A DNA stretch of 12,165 nt from Treponema sp. (GTDB lineage Bacteria > Spirochaetota > Spirochaetia > Treponematales > Breznakiellaceae). Below the pieces are notes generated by a model. The model was given only the letters and a program-made list of their open reading frames with translations. It was not told the origin of the DNA and did not search any database. This document shows, one piece after another, positions 12,127 through 12,165 of this stretch. Each line of letters opens with the position of its first letter. Within the stretch, counting starts at the first letter, position 1. The position numbers and the translations under genes were made by a program. Location: assembly GCA_031273185.1 (NCBI GenBank), contig JAISSG010000028.1:1-12165 (forward strand), read 5' to 3'.

Positions 12127-12165
12127 AAAATCCTCTCCTTAAAGTAAAATGTATGGGAAACTGTG

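Noticed and set aside
11500..12147. 215-codon open frame on the plus strand opposite the FGE-like gene
   Set aside because: Arg/Pro/Ala-rich shadow of the FGE-like coding strand with no domain and no ribosome-binding site.

Overview
The window looks like chromosomal DNA of a host-associated spirochaete, most likely a Treponema-type organism. This is inferred from protein style only: many exported proteins and lipoproteins with signal peptides ending in Ala-Gln, TPR proteins, an FGE/SUMF1-type surface protein, a ClpC with a UVR segment, and a release-factor-2 gene with a programmed frameshift. No rRNA or tRNA is present to confirm the taxon.

Layout. (1) 1-1098, minus: prfB (release factor 2), cut by the window edge a few codons before its end, with its +1 frameshift site at 1023-1029. 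(2) 1202-1520, minus: a small protein and the first ~58 codons of a nucleotidyltransferase, the decayed remains of a two-gene module. (3) 1521-1835: non-coding leader with a candidate promoter, eight copies of a 7-bp repeat and two hairpins. (4) 1836-5402, plus: two tandem copies of one plan, [exported TPR protein - 38-bp hairpin block - small ORF - lipoprotein]. The copies share exact 38-bp and 63-bp blocks but carry unrelated small ORFs. In the first copy the lipoprotein is reduced to its leader plus a frameshifted tail; in the second it is a complete transglutaminase-like lipoprotein with Cys/His/Asp. (5) 5432-10372, minus: clpC, a DUF192 lipoprotein, an exported protein that may be translated from a leaderless mRNA, and an exported protein with three PPC-like beta domains. 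A second 7-bp repeat array lies between the last two. (6) 10590-10958, minus: a DUF433 antitoxin-like gene with only the start of its DUF5615 (PIN-like) toxin partner. (7) 11239-12126, minus: an FGE/SUMF1-domain exported protein whose C-terminal end is cut by an in-frame TAG, followed by a hairpin region and a terminator.

How the genes fit together. Most of the window concerns the cell envelope and protein quality control. ClpC and RF2 are cytoplasmic housekeeping functions. The TPR, transglutaminase-like, DUF192, PPC-like and FGE-like proteins are all exported. The two points most worth following are the modular duplicated TPR/lipoprotein cassette, and the FGE-like C-terminus, whose codons look like the variable region of a diversity-generating retroelement target. 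No reverse transcriptase or template repeat is visible in the window.
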